Part shown: piece by piece, positions 61,223 through 64,000 of the stretch
Layout of the letters: every line of letters begins with the position of its first letter
How positions within the stretch are numbered: position 1 is the stretch's first letter
Made by a program: the position numbers and the translations under genes
Assembly (NCBI RefSeq): GCF_000935355.1
Contig: NZ_JXZC01000004.1
Span: 1 to 64,000, forward strand
Length of the DNA: 64,000 nucleotides
Reading direction: 5' to 3'
From: Rossellomorea aquimaris
GTDB lineage: Bacteria > Bacillota > Bacilli > Bacillales > Bacillaceae_B
The notes under the pieces: generated by a model
What the model saw: the letters and a program-made list of their open reading frames with translations, nothing else
Told to the model about the DNA's origin: nothing
Database searches by the model: none

Positions 61223-61366
61223 TTTTTTTTGACTCATTCGAGTGAAACGTTCGTTTCACTCGCCTTTCAGCAGAAGCTGAAAGGCCGGGGATAGAAGGAC
61301 AACCGCAGGAGCAAATTCATTTGCTCCTGCGGTTGTCCTTCTATCCCCGGAATGAGCCAAAAAAAA
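61223..61366. other. Fully paired four-way-junction (cruciform) element
   Basis: An outer stem of 16 bp (61223-61238 with 61351-61366, 15 matched, T8/A8 at its base) encloses three perfect hairpins that abut with no spare base. Hairpin 1 is 61239-61262 (CGAGTGAAACG arms, 2-nt loop). Hairpin 2 is 61263-61284 (CCTTTCAGC arms, loop AGAA). Hairpin 3 is 61285-61350 (32-bp arms, 2-nt loop). Only eight loop bases and one A-C mismatch are unpaired in 144 nt. It lies between the divergent pxpB and MFS genes. The remainder of 61010-61578 shows no gene. Confidence 0.93.
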
Positions 61367-61578
61367 TAGTTAGTACTACTAACCCTCTATATTCCTGCGT
61401 TCAATCATAAAAGTCCTTCAATTTTCACTTCGCGATTTTTGTAAAAAACTAGCATATTTCATCAGGCTTAAATCGTATCGCAATTGTGTTTTATGTGCTA
61501 TTATTTAGTAATCCGAAATATTATTCTCATTTAGTTTCAATTAGTGGTTAGTGATAGATGTTGAAAGGGGGTTTTCTT

Positions 61579-62772
61579 ATGGGTAAGGTAAAGGATCCTT
61601 TATGGACGAGGTCTTTTATTATGCTTATGGTAGGAAACTTGTTTGTGTTTATGTCGTTTCAGATGCTGATACCGACTCTTCCTCCTTATATAAAGTCGAT
61701 AGGTGCTTCAGGTTTGGAAATTGGATTAGTGACGACGTTATTTTCGATAGGTGCTGTTTTAAGTCGGCCATTTATTGGGTTTATGTTGGAATATAGAGAC
61801 AGGAAACCTCTCGTTTTAATAGGGGGGATCTCGTTATTATTGATAACGGTGATTTATCCATTGTCCAGTGTGGTCTTCATCTTTCTTTTATTCAGGTTTG
61901 TACACGGACTGGCGTGGGGATGGTCCACCACGGTTAATGGGACGGCAGCCGTGGATGTGGTGCCGAAATCCCGTCTGGGTGAAGGGATGGGGTATTACGG
62001 ATTGTCGATTACGATTGGAATGATCATTGCTCCGAGTCTCGGAATTTATTTATTCCAGGTAACGACATTCACGAATCTGATCATTACTTCCAGCGCTCTG
62101 GGTGTCATTGCCATTATCTTGTTGGGAATCGTTCATTACCATACACCTCAAGTCGTCAAAGAAACGAAAAAGGAAGATTTGAAATTTTCATATCTTGGCT
62201 CTTTAGTTGAAAAATCCAGCTGGTTCCCGGCGTTCATTACGATTATGGTGACCTTTGGGTACGGATCGATCGTAACGTTCATCGTCATCTTTGGAGAAGA
62301 ACGTGGAATACAGCATATCTTTTTATTCTATTTATGTAATGCGATCATGGCCTCTCTATCAAGACCGATTGCCGGGAAATGGTTCGATGAACGAGGACCT
62401 AAAGGTCTTGTGCTCTTTTGTATCGTGATCACCTTTATAGGCATGTGGGTATTATCTTATGCTCATTCTGATTTTCTCATTGTCGTATCAGGTATTTTGT
62501 TTGGAGTTGGATTTGGTTCGCTTATACCGACACTGCAATCCTGGACACTGTCGTTAACTCCCGACAATAGAAGGGGAGTAGCGAATGGGATGTTCTTCTC
62601 CTCCATTGATCTTGGAATCGGCTTAAGCGGGTTAGTATTCGGCGTGCTGGCTCAATATGTTGAGACGGGTGTTTTATTCCAGATCTCCAGCCTATTCCTG
62701 CTCATTGCTTTAGTCGTGGCGCTACTGGAAGGCCGTAAACAAAAAAAGTTTGTTCATCAGACATCCGCCTAG
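61579..62772 (+). CDS. MFS transporter
   Basis: A 397-residue major facilitator protein with 12 membrane segments. FQMLIPTLPPYIKSIGASGLEIGL near residue 28 and LSRPFIGFMLEYRDRKPLVL, the motif A region between helices 2 and 3, are visible. It is an exporter-like MFS, substrate unknown. ATG 61579 follows AAAGGGGG by about 8 nt; the ATG at 61558 comes before that site. Confidence 0.88.
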   Translation: MGKVKDPLWTRSFIMLMVGNLFVFMSFQMLIPTLPPYIKSIGASGLEIGLVTTLFSIGAVLSRPFIGFMLEYRDRKPLVLIGGISLLLITVIYPLSSVVFIFLLFRFVHGLAWGWSTTVNGTAAVDVVPKSRLGEGMGYYGLSITIGMIIAPSLGIYLFQVTTFTNLIITSSALGVIAIILLGIVHYHTPQVVKETKKEDLKFSYLGSLVEKSSWFPAFITIMVTFGYGSIVTFIVIFGEERGIQHIFLFYLCNAIMASLSRPIAGKWFDERGPKGLVLFCIVITFIGMWVLSYAHSDFLIVVSGILFGVGFGSLIPTLQSWTLSLTPDNRRGVANGMFFSSIDLGIGLSGLVFGVLAQYVETGVLFQISSLFLLIALVVALLEGRKQKKFVHQTSA

Positions 62773-62800
62773 TTTGATGACTGAATAATGGTGGTAAGTA

Positions 62801-62860
62801 AAAAGGACTATTTGTTTTTGAAGGTGCAGACCGCCTTTAGTAACGGATAGTCCTTTCTTC
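62801..62860 (+). terminator. Terminator after the MFS gene
   Basis: AAAGGACTAT/ATAGTCCTTT outer stem with an inner AAGG/CCTT stem, then TTCTTCTG. Confidence 0.75.
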
Positions 62861-63018
62861 TGTAATGGAAGTGATTCCTATGAATCCCGGCAGAAAGTAT
62901 CAATCGGAAATTGAAAAGGAAATGAAATTTTATCCCTATGAAATTCTGTTAGAATGATAGAAATAGACTAGTCTGTGAGGTTTCTCAAAAAGGAGATCCA
63001 CATATAACGGAGGACATT

Positions 63019-64000
63019 ATGACAGAAGAAAAATTACTAATGGAAAAGTCATTCTATGGAACTTTTTTAGTAGACCATGACGTGAACCTTCATCCAATTG
63101 AAGTCCTTGGACAAGCTTTTGTAGAAGAGCAGCAAAACGAACCGTATGATTTATCGTACATTCGATATGCTCAAGGTGAGGTCTACTTTCATAGCAAGGA
63201 CTATGAAGCGGCTATTTTCAAATGGGAAAGCATCCAGAACGAGTTAGAACCTTGGGCCAAGAAGAATATCGCGGATTCTTACTATGAGCTCGGGATGTTA
63301 TCTTCAGCGGAGGATGTATATACAGCGATCCAGTCGGAAAGCTCGATTTTAACGTTGGAAGTATCCCTTCAGTTATTCTCTCTTTATATCGAACGAAACA
63401 AGATCAAGTCAGCCTATCGTACGATTGAAAAAGCGTTGAAGATTGATCCGGACTATCCGAATGTGGCCGAACTTGCCAGGGCTTTTTATGAGGAACAAGA
63501 GGATTGGAATAAGGCTGTGGAACTCGCGGTACAGGAGTCGATTCGGACAAGGGAACCTGCGTGGTTCATGATTCTGAGAGACTATGCGGATCAAGGTCAT
63601 ACAACGTCATTTGCGCCTGACTATTTCTATGATATGTTGATTGCAGTTTATGAAAAGGATCGTAAACAGTTTAAGGACCTCGTGTCTTCCCTATGGACAA
63701 GCTACAGAAGGAATTCTGTGGCCCATATTGAATGGATGCTTACGGTCAATACGATCTTTGAATACGTGGAAGTACTTCCGAACGAATCATGGGAAGACAT
63801 CTTATCACAATTCCAGGAAGCTTACATAGGGTTCTTGGAAGGTCATTACTTAGTGAAAGACCTGGAAGGCTTTATGCCTACTATGCTGAGCAATTGGCTG
63901 AAAGTGAGCAGGGATCATCAACCCCTTTTCCCGGCGGCGGCCGTTTTGGCCTGGAACGATGTCTTTTCTTACAGCATTGAACAGATGGTCACGGATGAGG
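63019..64000 (+). CDS. TPR-repeat protein, 3' end beyond the window
   Basis: An open frame of 327 codons from ATG 63019 (GGAGGA at 63009-63014) with no stop before the window ends. It reads MTEEKLLMEKSFYGTFLVDH at the start. Tetratricopeptide-like repeats follow: YDLSYIRYAQGEVYFHSKDY near residue 48, WAKKNIADSYYELGMLSSAE near 81 and IKSAYRTIEKALKIDPDYPN near 125. TPR regions mediate protein binding. In some Bacillus proteins such a region precedes a dynamin-like GTPase, but no GTPase motif is visible in this part. Confidence 0.75.
   Translation, partial: MTEEKLLMEKSFYGTFLVDHDVNLHPIEVLGQAFVEEQQNEPYDLSYIRYAQGEVYFHSKDYEAAIFKWESIQNELEPWAKKNIADSYYELGMLSSAEDVYTAIQSESSILTLEVSLQLFSLYIERNKIKSAYRTIEKALKIDPDYPNVAELARAFYEEQEDWNKAVELAVQESIRTREPAWFMILRDYADQGHTTSFAPDYFYDMLIAVYEKDRKQFKDLVSSLWTSYRRNSVAHIEWMLTVNTIFEYVEVLPNESWEDILSQFQEAYIGFLEGHYLVKDLEGFMPTMLSNWLKVSRDHQPLFPAAAVLAWNDVFSYSIEQMVTDE

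Noticed and set aside
61285-61350. Simple Rho-independent terminator
   Set aside because: No T run follows on the plus strand; it is followed by AATGAGCC and an A run that pairs with the T run at 61223-61230. The minus strand has the same arrangement.

Overview
The window comes from a low-to-middle GC Gram-positive bacterium of the family Bacillaceae. Evidence: strong Shine-Dalgarno sequences (GGAGG), several TTG and GTG starts, U-tailed terminators, a PurR/guanine-riboswitch purE leader, and gene order close to the Bacillus subtilis chromosome from yebE to yefA. B. subtilis carries purE...purD - yerA - yerB - yerC - pcrB - pcrA - ligA - yerH - opuE - gatCAB - dgkB - yefA, and all of these are found here in the same order. 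The genus cannot be fixed from the sequence; a marine or soil Bacillus/Rossellomorea-type organism is a guess. No rRNA, tRNA, CRISPR array, IS element or intact prophage was seen.

Layout. (1) 1-2174: tail of an upstream terminator, a degenerate ~20.6-bp periodic array, a peroxiredoxin-like gene, yebE and yebG. (2) 2182-15870: the complete 12-gene purine operon purE-K-B-C-S-Q-L-F-M-N-H-D, which makes IMP from PRPP and also carries purB. Two PurBoxes, a sigma-A promoter and a guanine-class riboswitch with terminator control it. The purN-purH and purH-purD gaps are unusually long and hold short palindromic repeats. (3) 15848-26224: an overlooked 37-residue membrane protein, a YgaP-type membrane protein, yerA, yerB, yerC, pcrB, a LexA-box-preceded pcrA, ligA and the CamS lipoprotein gene. 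(4) 26225-28448: a second periodic array, then a long regulatory region with cre-like, ARG-box-like and sigma-B-like sites before a proline/sodium symporter. (5) 28706-41967: a block absent from this place in B. subtilis, with the glyoxylate shunt pair aceB-aceA, the arginine operon argC-J-B-D-carA-carB-argF, and yueI; an AbrB-type membrane protein gene faces it. (6) 43323-46529: gatCAB. (7) 46805-57880: a secreted M4 metalloprotease, a DUF4257-like membrane protein flanked by two related small proteins, a thioredoxin-like protein, an XRE-type regulator, a methyltransferase, an N-acetyltransferase, dgkB, a decayed SDR gene, a monooxygenase pair, rlmCD, an excisionase-like HTH gene and ywbE. 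(8) 58067-61009: an Nramp-like transporter with pxpC and pxpB on the minus strand. (9) 61223-61366: a fully paired four-way-junction element. (10) 61579-64000: an MFS transporter and the start of a TPR protein that runs off the window.

The strongest non-gene signals are these. The 144-bp element at 61223-61366 has three perfect, directly abutting hairpins closed by a 16-bp outer stem. A dispersed 14-bp repeat (GAGGGACGGACCTC and its complement) occurs 21 times; in three places it forms a terminator hairpin, in one it encodes the C-terminus of a protein, and in two it lies in frame inside conserved genes. Two 20-21-bp periodic degenerate arrays share a common ATAAAATGAAAA unit. Several small genes under 60 codons were recovered by reading the sequence directly.
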